This document shows, in pieces, positions 8,137 to 16,088 of a stretch of 64,000 nucleotides of DNA. How positions within the stretch are numbered: position 1 is the stretch's first letter; each line of letters opens with the position of its first letter. Source of the DNA: JAJECS01 sp965243625 (GTDB taxonomy: Bacteria > Chloroflexota > UBA11872); the NCBI GenBank assembly GCA_965243625.1, contig CBDEVI010000002.1, positions 1,178,001-1,242,000 of the forward strand, read 5' to 3'. A program made the translations under genes and the position numbers. The notes under the pieces are model-generated. The model worked only from the letters and a program-made list of their open reading frames with translations. It was not told where the DNA came from and did not search any database.

Positions 8137-9011
8137 CCCGCGCCGATCGGGCGGAGGTCGAGCACCCGCGGAAAACCGCCAAGGTCTCGGTGCACGGCAC
8201 GACAGCTGAAGCCTGCGGCCGCGGCCAAGGCGGAGACTCGTACGCGCTGGTCATGGGCCACTTCGAGAAGCACCGCAAGCGGCTGAGTTTGGGCGCATTG
8301 ACGCATGAGGTTGCGGACGGCAGCAAGTCCGTCGGGGCCGCCGTCAAGCGCCTGGCGCGGCTCCCACCGCGACACCTCGGGCTCCAGCGTCGGAATGACG
8401 GCGGATGGAACGTAGGGAAGGTTAGCCGCCACCACCGTCCGCCTCGGACACACCGCGCGCAATCCGTCGGCCCGCAGCAGACGAATTCTCGAGGCCACGC
8501 CCCAGTCCGCGAGGTTGTCGCGCGCGACGCCGAGCGCCGCCCGTGACACGTCACTGGCAATCACCGGAATCTCCGGCAGCTCCCGGGCCAGCGCCACGGC
8601 CACGGCGCCCGATCCCGTGCCTACGTCGATCACGGCACGCGGTTGCAACTCGAGAGTGACCGCGAGTGTCGCGGTCACCAGCGCCTCGGTTTCGGGCCGT
8701 GGGACCAGGACGTCGGCGGTGGTTTGGACCGAGCCAGTGGCGAATGCCCGGCGTCCGACGATGTATGCCACCGGCTCGCGCGCCGCGCGCCGCTGAACCA
8801 TCGCCGCGGCGCGCCGCGATTGGGCCGCCGTCAACAGCCGGTCGCCGCAAAGCGGAATTCGACCCGGATCGACGTCGAGCACCTCACCGAGGAGAACGTT
8901 GGCATCCAGCAGCGGCGAGTCGACTCCCGCCGCGCGCAATTCGGTCACGGCCTGTCGCCGCCACTCATCGACCGTGCGCGGGGTGGCCTCAGTGCACCGC
9001 AGCCTGAACAC
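8133..9011 (-). CDS. prmC: Peptide chain release factor N5-glutamine methyltransferase
   Basis: Methylates the glutamine of the GGQ motif in release factors; its substrate gene prfA is directly upstream. The SAM-binding loop VIDVGTGSGAVAVALA lies at about 127-142. The substrate-binding NPPY motif is read here as N197-L-P-Y200, so its first proline is replaced by leucine. The N-terminal helical domain is present. It has 292 residues from the GTG at 9,011, a start that overlaps prfA by 23 bases; the true start may be a few codons later because conserved sequence begins at about residue 13. Confidence 0.92.
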   Translation of the reverse strand: MFRLRCTEATPRTVDEWRRQAVTELRAAGVDSPLLDANVLLGEVLDVDPGRIPLCGDRLLTAAQSRRAAAMVQRRAAREPVAYIVGRRAFATGSVQTTADVLVPRPETEALVTATLAVTLELQPRAVIDVGTGSGAVAVALARELPEIPVIASDVSRAALGVARDNLADWGVASRIRLLRADGLRAVCPRRTVVAANLPYVPSAVIPTLEPEVSRWEPRQALDGGPDGLAAVRNLMRQCAQTQPLAVLLEVAHDQRVRVSALAAAAGFSCRAVHRDLGGFPRVLDLRPIGAG

Positions 9012-10056
9012 GCTCCTCGGCCGCGCGCGACTGCAACGCGTCGACCAACCGATCCAGGTCCCCGTCCAGGATCCCGTCCAGATTGCGCAGCGTGAGTCCG
9101 ATCCGGTGATCCGTCACGCGGTCCTGGGGAAAGTTGTAGGTGCGGATTTTCTCGCTGCGGTCACCCGAGCCAATCTGCCCGCGGCGCAGCTCACCGCGCT
9201 CGGCGGCCTGGCGCTCGCGCTCCGCCTGCAGCAGCCGAGCGCGCAGGATGGCCATGGCCTTGGCGCGGTTTTGGAGCTGCGATTTCTCGTCCTGCATGCT
9301 CACGACCGTTCCGGTGGGCAAGTGGGTCACGCGCACGGCGGAGTCGGTGGTGTTCACGCTCTGCCCGCCGTGGCCGCTCGACCGAAACACGTCCACGCGA
9401 ATGTCTGCGTCCGGAATGTTCAATTCAATGGCGTCGGCCTCGGGCAGCACCGCTACGCTCGCGGCCGACGTGTGGATGCGGCCGCTCGCTTCCGTGACCG
9501 GGACCCGCTGCACGCGGTGCACGCCGCTCTCGTGTCGAAAGAGGCCATAGGCGCCTTCGCCGACGATCCGCAGCACGCCTTCCTTGAGACCGCCGATGCC
9601 CGTCTCGTTCGTCGACATCACCTCGGTCCTCAGCTTGCGCCGCTCGGCCAGGCGCAGGTACATCCGCATGAGCTCTTTGGCGAACAGACCGGCTTCATCG
9701 CCGCCGGTGCCGGCGCGCAACTCGACAATGGCGTTGCGCTCGTCATCGGGATCGCGTCCCACGAGCCGCTCGCGCACATCGTCCTCGATCGCGGTCAGCT
9801 CCTCCTCGGCCGCCGAGAGCTCGTCCGCGGCCAACTCGGCGAGCTCGGGGTCCGGCGAATCGATCAACTCGCGCGCTTCGTCGATACGGCCGGTCGCTTC
9901 CAGCCATCGCTCGCGCAGCCGCACCAACGGCGCCACGCGCGACAGCTCCTTCGACAGCGTCGCCAGCCGCGCCGGGTCGCTGGTCACCGCGGGATCGGCC
10001 AGCTTGGCCGTGATCTCCTCGGAGCGCGCGTGCAGGGCGTGCAGCCGGTCAAGCAT
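8989..10056 (-). CDS. prfA: Peptide chain release factor 1
   Basis: Terminates translation at UAA and UAG. The universal GGQ is at 230-232 within SSGHGGQSVNTTDSAVR. The codon-recognition tripeptide is PVT (186-188), the P-x-T pattern of RF1 rather than the SPF of RF2. GTGGDEAGLFA (116-126) is also diagnostic. It has 355 residues. The ATG at 10,056 overlaps the end of the DUF1385 gene by 8 bases. It is followed by prmC, which encodes the enzyme that modifies this protein. Confidence 0.96.
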   Translation of the reverse strand: MLDRLHALHARSEEITAKLADPAVTSDPARLATLSKELSRVAPLVRLRERWLEATGRIDEARELIDSPDPELAELAADELSAAEEELTAIEDDVRERLVGRDPDDERNAIVELRAGTGGDEAGLFAKELMRMYLRLAERRKLRTEVMSTNETGIGGLKEGVLRIVGEGAYGLFRHESGVHRVQRVPVTEASGRIHTSAASVAVLPEADAIELNIPDADIRVDVFRSSGHGGQSVNTTDSAVRVTHLPTGTVVSMQDEKSQLQNRAKAMAILRARLLQAERERQAAERGELRRGQIGSGDRSEKIRTYNFPQDRVTDHRIGLTLRNLDGILDGDLDRLVDALQSRAAEERVQAAVH

Positions 10057-11005
10057 GCGGCACCACCACCGGCTGAACCTGGGGGCGCAGCGACGTCAGG
10101 TGCGCCTCATCCTCCAGCACGCGATCCATGGCGGCAATGGCCACCTCGACCTGGTCGTCGTCGGGTTCGCGTGTCGTCAGGCGCTGCACCCACATGCCGG
10201 GCGCCGAGACGATCCGCGCCAACAGATTCGATCGGTATCGCGCCGTCAGCATGATCAGCTCGAATCCGACGCCCGCGATGAGCGGCAGCAACGCGATGCG
10301 CGACAGCACCCGCAGCACGAACGGCGGCCGCCCGAGAAAGGCAAACACGATGACCGAAATCACCACCAGCATCACCAGGAACGCCGTGCCGCAGCGGGGA
10401 TGGGCCAGGCTCTGCCGCTGCACGTTGGCGGTCGTGAGTTGCTCGCCGGCCTCCAGGGCGTTGATGGTCTTGTGCTCCGCGCCGTGATACATCCAGACGC
10501 GCCGGATGTCCGGCATGAGGCCGATGCCGCCGAGATAGGCGATGAACACGGCCAGCCTGACTCCGCCTTCGATGATGTTGCTGACGAGATCCGACTCCAC
10601 GTTCGCGTCGGCGAACGACGTGATCACGAGCGGCAGCACGAAGAACAGCGCCACACCCAGCGCCAGCCCAAACGCCAGGCTGCCGGTGACGTAGGCCGAG
10701 GACTCTTCGCTCTCGGTTTCGGCGCCGTCTTCTTCCGCCATCTGGACGCGCGCGGAAAAGCCGAGCGACCGCATGCCGATGACCAGCATTTCCCACACCG
10801 CGACGACGCCGCGCAGCAAATAGGCGCGGCGCAGCCGCTGCGAGAGCCTGTCGGGATCGAGAGTCTCGGCCCGAAGCACGATGTGTCCCGCCGGATGCCG
10901 CACGGCGGTCGCGAGCGCCTTGCGGCCACGCATCATCACGCCTTCGAGCACGGCCTGGCCGCCATAGTTGATGCGTAGCTCGTTGCTCTGCGCGTCAGCC
11001 GCCAT
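10049..11005 (-). CDS. DUF1385 membrane protein
   Basis: Integral membrane protein of the DUF1385 family, found in Firmicutes and Chloroflexi next to rpmE and prfA. The family signature YGGQAVLEGVMMRG is at the N-terminus (14-27), and the conserved WMYHGAEHKTINALEAGE is in the middle. Hydrophobic segments near 105-130, 145-165, 205-225 and 230-250 suggest about four membrane passes. It has 318 residues. The biochemical function is unknown. The genomic position between rpmE and prfA is conserved in other phyla, so a link to translation or envelope homeostasis is possible but unproven. Confidence 0.88.
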   Translation of the reverse strand: MAADAQSNELRINYGGQAVLEGVMMRGRKALATAVRHPAGHIVLRAETLDPDRLSQRLRRAYLLRGVVAVWEMLVIGMRSLGFSARVQMAEEDGAETESEESSAYVTGSLAFGLALGVALFFVLPLVITSFADANVESDLVSNIIEGGVRLAVFIAYLGGIGLMPDIRRVWMYHGAEHKTINALEAGEQLTTANVQRQSLAHPRCGTAFLVMLVVISVIVFAFLGRPPFVLRVLSRIALLPLIAGVGFELIMLTARYRSNLLARIVSAPGMWVQRLTTREPDDDQVEVAIAAMDRVLEDEAHLTSLRPQVQPVVVPHA

Positions 11006-11062
11006 TAGGTCTGCCGTCGATCATGTCGGGGGAAACACGGCGCACCCGCCGCGCATCCGTCG

Positions 11063-11275
11063 TTAGGCCTTGACGCGCGCTCGCCTGCGGCGTCGCTCGA
11101 ACCGCTCCACCTGGCCGGCGGTGTCGACCAGTCGCTGCTGTCCCGTGAAGAACGGGTGGCACTCGGCGCACACGTCAACATTGATGGCGGAAACCGTCGC
11201 GCGCGTCACAAAGCTGTTGCCGCAGGCGCACGTGACGGTGCACTCAACGTAGTCAGGGTGAATGTCGGGCTTCAT
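11063..11275 (-). CDS. rpmE: 50S ribosomal protein L31, zinc-binding type
   Basis: Small ribosomal protein of 70 residues. It is the zinc-binding (C+) form: C16-x-C18 and C36-x2-C39 form the ligand set, which implies a zinc-replete default ribosome. HPFFTGQQRLVDTAGQVERF is the conserved C-terminal signature. A GGGAG-like Shine-Dalgarno sequence precedes the ATG. It is the second gene of the minus operon, 40 bases after the MraY/WecA-like gene, and is followed by DUF1385 and prfA. Confidence 0.95.
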   Translation of the reverse strand: MKPDIHPDYVECTVTCACGNSFVTRATVSAINVDVCAECHPFFTGQQRLVDTAGQVERFERRRRRARVKA

Positions 11276-11314
11276 GCAGCGTCTCCCGTGGACACCGTCA
11301 AACCTATCACAGGG

Positions 11315-12352
11315 TCAGCGCTCGGCCATGCGCGGTGGCTCGACCGGGCGGCCGATGAGCCGCCGCCGGGGCAGGCGCGCCAGCACGAACAGCAACAACA
11401 GCAACAGGCCCATGAGTCCGACGAATGCGTAGACCTTGTTCACGCGTTCCACGAGAAGCGCAATCACCCCCAGGCCCGTCGCCACCACGTAGTAGAAGAG
11501 CGCCACCACGGGCTGCGCCAGCCCCGCCTCCCACAGCCGATGGTGCAGGTGCCGCGCGTCACGGGCGCTCATGCTTCCGCCCGCGGCCAGCCGGCGCACG
11601 ATGGACCAGGCGACCTCCAGGATCGGGACGCCGAGCACGAGCATGGCCGTCGCGATCTTCGCCGGTCCGAGGATGGCGATTACGGCCAGGCTGAAGCCGA
11701 GAAAGTGCGAGCCGCTGTCCCCCATGATGATGCTCGAGCGATAGAAGTTGAGCGGCAGAAACCCCAGCGACACGGCCGCGAGCGCCAGCGCCAGCGTCGC
11801 CACGTCGGGGAGTCCCAGGCGGCTCGAGAGCACCACCAGCACCAGGGCGGCGATCGTCGACACGCCGCCCGCCAGCCCGTCCTGCCCATCCGTGAAGTTG
11901 ATGGCGTTCATCATGCCGACGATCCAGAACAAGGTGAACGGCACCACGATCACCAGCGGCAGGTCGAGCACGCCGCCCAGCGGGTTGCTCACGGCATCGA
12001 TGCGAATGCCGCAGGCCAGCGGAATGGCGGCGGCCACGAGCTGGGCGAGGAATTTGTCGCGGGGACGGAGCCCGCGGATGTCGTCGATGAGCATCACGCC
12101 GACGATCACCGTCGCGCCGCCGAGGAGACCGGCCAGCGCCAGGTCGTAGGGCTGGGCCACCACCAGCGCCACGACGACGAAGGCGGCGTACATGGCCACG
12201 CCGCCGAGCCGCGGCACGGGCGTGGCGTGAATCCGACCCGGTCCCGGCTGGTGCATCCAGCCGCGCCGACGAGCCAGCGTGCGAGTCGCCAGCGTCAACA
12301 GGAGCACCAACGGCGCACCGATGGCCAGCGCCAGCCAGTTGACGTCGATCAC
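11315..12352 (-). CDS. MraY/WecA-like undecaprenyl-phosphate sugar-1-phosphate transferase
   Basis: Polytopic membrane enzyme of the glycosyltransferase 4 family that moves a sugar-1-phosphate from a UDP-sugar onto undecaprenyl phosphate. Diagnostic motifs are DDIRGLRPRDKFLAQ, NFTDGQDGLAGGVS and GDSGSHFLGF, with about ten hydrophobic segments over 345 residues. The GDSGSHFLGF form and an HHR-type motif (RHLHHRLWEAG) match the WecA/TagO subgroup that makes GlcNAc-linked lipid for wall or exopolysaccharide better than MraY proper. GTG start with a weak ribosome binding site. It is the first gene of the minus operon and is divergent from rpsU. Confidence 0.88.
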   Translation of the reverse strand: MIDVNWLALAIGAPLVLLLTLATRTLARRRGWMHQPGPGRIHATPVPRLGGVAMYAAFVVVALVVAQPYDLALAGLLGGATVIVGVMLIDDIRGLRPRDKFLAQLVAAAIPLACGIRIDAVSNPLGGVLDLPLVIVVPFTLFWIVGMMNAINFTDGQDGLAGGVSTIAALVLVVLSSRLGLPDVATLALALAAVSLGFLPLNFYRSSIIMGDSGSHFLGFSLAVIAILGPAKIATAMLVLGVPILEVAWSIVRRLAAGGSMSARDARHLHHRLWEAGLAQPVVALFYYVVATGLGVIALLVERVNKVYAFVGLMGLLLLLLFVLARLPRRRLIGRPVEPPRMAER

Positions 12353-12383
12353 GTTCTGTACCCAGGCAGCATCGAAGTCTGCA

Positions 12384-12413
12384 TTGACCGATGAATCATC
12401 CGGCTCCTAAGAT
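12384..12413 (+). promoter_or_regulatory. Sigma-70-type promoter for rpsU-yqeY-ybeY-ispE
   Basis: TTGACC at 12,384-12,389 and TAAGAT at 12,408-12,413 are separated by 18 bases, close to the -35 and -10 consensus. The site lies between the divergent MraY/WecA-like gene and rpsU. Transcription would start near 12,420, giving a leader of about 140 bases that contains a terminator hairpin. Confidence 0.6.
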
Positions 12414-12510
12414 AGCCGTGGCTGCTGCGAAGTGGCTGGCAGAACTGGCTGTGCGTCGCCAGGAGGCACCTTTTCCGATACCCCCAGGCGTTGTTCGCGA
12501 CCGACTGAAG

Positions 12511-12534
12511 CCCGCCCAAGCGGCGGGTCTTTTA
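12511..12534 (+). terminator. Intrinsic terminator or attenuator in the rpsU leader
   Basis: CCCGCC (12,511-12,516) and GGCGGG (12,522-12,527) form a 6-bp GC stem with a 5-base loop, followed directly by TCTTTTA. No gene is read into it on this strand, so it lies between the predicted promoter and rpsU. This suggests attenuation of the ribosomal protein operon rather than an end-of-gene terminator. Confidence 0.65.
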
Positions 12535-12560
12535 TTGGCGGAAACGCCGAGGAGGAGTTC

Positions 12561-12776
12561 TTGGTTCACATTACCGTAGGCGCCAATGAGAGCTTCGACG
12601 CCGCGCTGCGCCGCTTCAACAAGAAGGTGCAGCAAGAAGGCATTATCACGGAGTCTCGACGGCGGAGCGCGTTCGACAAGCCCAGCGTGCTGCGCAAGAA
12701 GAAGGCGGCGGCCAAGCGCCGCAAAGCCCGGCGCGCAGCCCTCAAGGCGATGCAGGCGGAGAGCCAGGCGCTCTAG
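12561..12776 (+). CDS. rpsU: 30S ribosomal protein S21
   Basis: Small basic protein of the 30S subunit (71 residues) with the family signatures VGANESFDAALRRFNKKV and a Lys/Arg/Ala-rich C-terminus. The start is TTG at 12,561. It is preceded by GGAGGAG (12,551-12,557) and fits family length, whereas the upstream in-frame GTG at 12,432 would add about 43 residues across the terminator hairpin. S21 contacts the anti-Shine-Dalgarno region, so a strong ribosome binding site combined with a weak start codon and a leader terminator is a plausible self-regulation setup. Next gene: yqeY, 40 bases on. Confidence 0.9.
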   Translation: MVHITVGANESFDAALRRFNKKVQQEGIITESRRRSAFDKPSVLRKKKAAAKRRKARRAALKAMQAESQAL

Positions 12777-12816
12777 CGCACGTTCGCGCCGGCTGCGGCG
12801 CACCTCCATCCATCGA

Positions 12817-13269
12817 ATGAGCTTGCTCGATCAAATCTCCGGCGACCTCACGTCCGCGCTGCGCGGCGGCGACCAGCCACGCGTACGCCTCTTGCGGACG
12901 CTTCGGTCGGCCATTGCCTACGAGGCCAAGGACAAGCAGCAGGACGCCGACGACGACTTGGTGCGCGCCGTGCTCGCGCGCGAGGCCCGCCGGCGCGAAG
13001 AAGCCATCAATCTCTACGAATCCGGCGGACGGCCAGACAAGGCCGCCGACGAGCAGGCGGAGCTGGCGGTCATTGCCGCCTACCTGCCTCCCGTCATCGA
13101 CGCCGAAGCCATCGAGGCGGCGGCGCGCGCCGTCATCGACGACACGGGCGCTTCCGGTCCGGGCGATATGGGCCGCGTGATGGGACCCTTGATGGCCCGC
13201 CTGCGCGCGCAAGGCACGGTTGACGGCAAGGCCGTGAGCGCGACGGTGCGCGCCCTGCTCACCGACTAG
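12817..13269 (+). CDS. yqeY: YqeY/GatB-domain protein
   Basis: 150-residue helical protein of the YqeY family (the tail domain shared with GatB of the tRNA amidotransferase). Typical features are RVRLLRTLRSAI, the charged helix DDDLVRAVLAREARRREEAI, LAVIAAYLPP and the end block GRVMGPLMARLRAQGTVDG. The role is not settled; the domain binds tRNA in GatB, and YqeY often follows rpsU, as here. The ATG at 12,817 is chosen because it starts MSLLDQISGDL, the normal family N-terminus. Its stop overlaps the ybeY GTG in TAGTG. Confidence 0.9.
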   Translation: MSLLDQISGDLTSALRGGDQPRVRLLRTLRSAIAYEAKDKQQDADDDLVRAVLAREARRREEAINLYESGGRPDKAADEQAELAVIAAYLPPVIDAEAIEAAARAVIDDTGASGPGDMGRVMGPLMARLRAQGTVDGKAVSATVRALLTD

Positions 13270-13736
13270 TGACGCGGGCGACGCTGACGCTCGAACTGGT
13301 CGACGAACAAGACTTGCCCGAACCATTGCGCGCACTGGCGACGAAAGTCGCCAGGTCAGTCGCCGACGCGACCGGATTGCGCGGCGTCGCCGCTCTGAGG
13401 ATCTGCAGCGATGCCGAGATGCGCCAACTGAACCGGCAGTTCCGCCATGTGGACCAACCGACGGACGTGCTCGCGTTTCCACCCGACGCCGTCGGCCCCG
13501 GATCCGACCCCGAGTCAGTTGGAGACGTGGCGCTTTCGTACGCCCGCGTGGTCAGCCAGGGACAGGCGCACGGCCATGGGCCGGAGCGTGAGTTCGCCTA
13601 TCTCGTCACGCACGCCCTGCTTCATCTGGCCGGCTTCAAGCACGACGACGCGCCGGGCTACCGGCGCATGCGGCGCGCCGAGGAGGAGATCCTGGCGTCA
13701 ATTGGCCTGACACGCGACCAGACCGCGGCGGCCTAG
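13269..13736 (+). CDS. ybeY: Endoribonuclease YbeY
   Basis: Single-strand endoribonuclease needed for 16S rRNA 3' maturation and ribosome quality control. The zinc motif H-x3-H-x5-H is present as HALLHLAGFKHDD near residues 115-127. LNRQFRHVDQPTDVLAFP in the middle is the second signature. It has 155 residues and a GTG start that shares a base with the yqeY stop, indicating translational coupling. The operon neighbours (rpsU, yqeY) fit a ribosome-related job. Confidence 0.94.
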   Translation: MTRATLTLELVDEQDLPEPLRALATKVARSVADATGLRGVAALRICSDAEMRQLNRQFRHVDQPTDVLAFPPDAVGPGSDPESVGDVALSYARVVSQGQAHGHGPEREFAYLVTHALLHLAGFKHDDAPGYRRMRRAEEEILASIGLTRDQTAAA

Positions 13737-13739
13737 GCG

Positions 13740-14594
13740 ATGCGCCGCCTCACCCGTGCGGCCCCGGCCAAGATCAACCTCGGCTTGCAGGTCACCGGCC
13801 GCCGTTCGGACGGATATCACGAGCTGGTGACGGTGATGCAAACGTTGGAGCTGGCCGACGAGGTCAGCGTGGAGGCGGCTCCAACCGTAAGCGGCCGACC
13901 GTCGCTCCCAGATCTGGCCGCGGAGGACGACCTGGCGCTGCGGGCAGCGCATCTATTGCGCCGGACGCTCGGGGTCACGTCCGGTGCGCGCGTCTGCGTC
14001 GAGAAGCGGATTCCAGCAGCCGCCGGTCTAGGGGGCGGAAGCTCGGACGCGGCCGCGGTGCTCGCGGCGCTGAACCAACTCTGGGAAGCCGGCGTCGATC
14101 ACGAGCGTCTCTCGCAGATCGCCGCCGAATTGGGTTCCGATGTGCCGTTCCTGGTGCGCGGCGGCACGGCGCTGGCGACCGGGCGGGGCGAACACCTGAG
14201 AGACCTGCCGCCCGCCCCGATGCGAAACGTCGTGCTCGTGCGCCCGGACACTCCCCTGGGCACCGCCGATGTATACGCCGAGTTGCGGCCATCCGAGTGG
14301 AGCGACGGCGAGCGGACGATGGACCTATGCCGTGCGCTGGCTTCCGATGAGTTGCCCGAAGACCGCATGTGCAACGACCTCACACCGGCCGCCATCCGGC
14401 TGCGGCCGGTCGTGGGCGACGTACTCGATGAGCTTCGGGCGGCGGGCGCTCGTCCGGCGCTGATGGCCGGCAGCGGCGCAACTTGCTTCGGCCTGTTCGC
14501 CGGAATTTCAACTGCCGAACAAGCCGTCGAGCGCGGACGCTCCATGGGCCACTGGACGCATCTCACCCGGTTTCGCCCGGCCGCCGACGCGTAG
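13740..14594 (+). CDS. ispE: 4-diphosphocytidyl-2-C-methyl-D-erythritol kinase
   Basis: ATP-dependent GHMP kinase of the non-mevalonate (MEP) isoprenoid pathway. The N-terminal substrate motif APAKINLGLQVTGRRSDGYH and the ATP loop GLGGGSSDAA (96-105) are present. SDVPFLVRGGTALATGRGE and the C-terminal MAGSGATCFGLF complete the fold. It has 284 residues and an ATG start 3 bases after the ybeY stop. Its presence shows that this organism uses the MEP route. It is the last protein gene before tRNA-Gln. Confidence 0.94.
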   Translation: MRRLTRAAPAKINLGLQVTGRRSDGYHELVTVMQTLELADEVSVEAAPTVSGRPSLPDLAAEDDLALRAAHLLRRTLGVTSGARVCVEKRIPAAAGLGGGSSDAAAVLAALNQLWEAGVDHERLSQIAAELGSDVPFLVRGGTALATGRGEHLRDLPPAPMRNVVLVRPDTPLGTADVYAELRPSEWSDGERTMDLCRALASDELPEDRMCNDLTPAAIRLRPVVGDVLDELRAAGARPALMAGSGATCFGLFAGISTAEQAVERGRSMGHWTHLTRFRPAADA

Positions 14595-14614
14595 CGGATG
14601 CGGGATGAGACTCG

Positions 14615-14643
14615 TTGACCCGTTGTTGTCCGATCTCTACGCT
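14615..14643 (+). promoter_or_regulatory. Promoter for tRNA-Gln
   Basis: TTGACC (14,615-14,620) and TACGCT (14,638-14,643) with an exact 17-base spacer. The predicted start, near 14,650, is only a few bases before the tRNA 5' end, as is usual for tRNA genes. The -10 hexamer is weak. Confidence 0.5.
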
Positions 14644-14652
14644 GAACCTGGA

Positions 14653-14727
14653 TGGGGAGTAGCCAAGGGGTAAGGCAGCGGACTTTGAATCCGCGATTCG
14701 GAGGTTCGAATCCTCCCTCCCCAGCCA
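14653..14727 (+). tRNA. tRNA-Gln (anticodon TTG)
   Basis: A 72-nt cloverleaf plus encoded CCA. The acceptor TGGGGAG pairs with CTCCCCA. The D arm is GCC/GGC, the anticodon stem GCGGA/TCCGC holds the loop CTTTGAA (anticodon TTG), and the T stem GGAGG/CCTCC holds loop TTCGAAT. The discriminator base is G and the CCA at 14,725-14,727 is encoded. glmU starts 11 bases later. Confidence 0.95.
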
Positions 14728-14737
14728 TGAGCCGCTC

Positions 14738-16069
14738 ATGACTTGCACCGCAGTAATCCTGGCCGCGGGCCGCGGCGTGCGCATGGCCGCCTCCGGCCCG
14801 AAGGTGCTACATCAAGTCGCCGGCTGGCCGCTGGTGACGCACGTGGTTGCAACCGCGCGCGAAGCCGGCTGCGATCCGATCGTGGTCGTCGCATCGCCCG
14901 AGGTCGAGCTGCGCGACGCCGTGGGCCCGGACGCGCGCATCGTCGAACAGCCGCCCGACGACTATGGAACCGCGGCGGCGGCGCAGGCGGCGGGCGTCCC
15001 GCAGAGTCCCGGCACAGCCGTCGTGATGTTCGGCGACTCGCCCCTGCTCACGGCCCAGACCGTGCGTGAGATGGCGGCCCTGCGCGATGAGCGAGACGCG
15101 GCGATCGTCGTGGGCTGGACCCAGGCGCCGGCGCCAGGCAGCTACGGCCGGGTCGTGATGGCCGACGACGGATCGGTGCATGCCATTGTCGAGGCCGCCG
15201 ATGCGGACCCGGCCACCTACGCGCTGACCTCATGCAATTCCGGCTTGATGGCGTTCGACGCCGAGTGGCTTGGCGCCGCACTGCCGCATGTACCCGCCAG
15301 CCCGGCGACCGGTGAGCGATATCTGACGGCCCTGGTCGAGCTTGCGATCGCCGATGGGCGCCAGGTGGCATCTCATCTGATCGCCGATGCCTCGGAAACC
15401 ATCGGCTGCGACGACCTCTCCCGTCTGGCGGAGGCCGAGCAGGCCATGCAGCACCGTCTGCGCCAGGCGCTCATGGCGCGGGGCGTGCAGTTGCGCGACC
15501 CGGCCACGACCTATCTGCACCGCGGCGTGACGGTTGAGGCGGGTTCCGTGCTCCTGCCGGGCACATCGCTCGAGGGCGCCACTTCGATCGGCGCCGGATC
15601 GACCATCGGCCCGAACAGCCGGCTCATCGATGCGACCGTGGGCGACCGTTGCTTAGTCGAGTCGTCGCGGGTGTCGGCGTCGACGCTCGGCGACGGCGTC
15701 GTCGTGGGCCCATTCGCTCACGTGCGCGACGGTTGCGCCATCGGGCCCGACAGCCACCTTGGGTCACAGACCGAGCTCAAAGCCGCAAAGCTGGGACATG
15801 GCGTGCATGTGCACCATTTCGGCTATCTTGGAGACGTGGAGATTGGCGATGGTGCAAACATCGGCGCCGGCACGGTGACGTGCAACTTTGACGGTACGGC
15901 CAAGCACCGCACCGTGATCGGGACCGACGCCTTCATCGGCAGCAACACCATGCTGATCGCCCCCGTGACGGTTGGCGAGGGCGCGCGAACCAGCGCCAGC
16001 GCCGTCGTCACTCGGGATGTGCCGCCGGGCATGCTGGCGGTGGGCATTCCGGCGCGAATCCGTCGCTAG
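14738..16069 (+). CDS. glmU: Bifunctional UDP-GlcNAc pyrophosphorylase / glucosamine-1-phosphate acetyltransferase
   Basis: Makes UDP-N-acetylglucosamine, the precursor of peptidoglycan. The N-terminal uridyltransferase domain has LAAGRGVRM and PKVLH. The C-terminal left-handed beta-helix has many hexapeptide repeats, with GYLGDVEIGDGANIGAGTV, the conserved TCNFDG and KHRT, and the usual end (DVPPGMLAVGIPARIRR). It has 443 residues, slightly short for the family. The ATG is 11 bases after the tRNA-Gln CCA with no good Shine-Dalgarno sequence, so it may be cut from a tRNA-mRNA transcript. prs follows 19 bases downstream; both pathways supply activated phospho-sugars. Confidence 0.94.
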   Translation: MTCTAVILAAGRGVRMAASGPKVLHQVAGWPLVTHVVATAREAGCDPIVVVASPEVELRDAVGPDARIVEQPPDDYGTAAAAQAAGVPQSPGTAVVMFGDSPLLTAQTVREMAALRDERDAAIVVGWTQAPAPGSYGRVVMADDGSVHAIVEAADADPATYALTSCNSGLMAFDAEWLGAALPHVPASPATGERYLTALVELAIADGRQVASHLIADASETIGCDDLSRLAEAEQAMQHRLRQALMARGVQLRDPATTYLHRGVTVEAGSVLLPGTSLEGATSIGAGSTIGPNSRLIDATVGDRCLVESSRVSASTLGDGVVVGPFAHVRDGCAIGPDSHLGSQTELKAAKLGHGVHVHHFGYLGDVEIGDGANIGAGTVTCNFDGTAKHRTVIGTDAFIGSNTMLIAPVTVGEGARTSASAVVTRDVPPGMLAVGIPARIRR

Positions 16070-16088
16070 CGGAGTAGGGGAGGCCTCC

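Noticed and set aside
8899..10254. Long open frame on the plus strand opposite prmC and prfA
   Set aside because: Shadow of prfA, which carries GGQ and PVT in the right places.
12432..12560. Longer S21 from an upstream GTG
   Set aside because: It would add 43 non-homologous residues across the hairpin; the TTG at 12,561 has GGAGGAG and the normal family length.
12391..12579. Leader peptide before rpsU
   Set aside because: The 62-codon frame crosses the terminator hairpin and has no clear ribosome binding site or run of regulatory codons.
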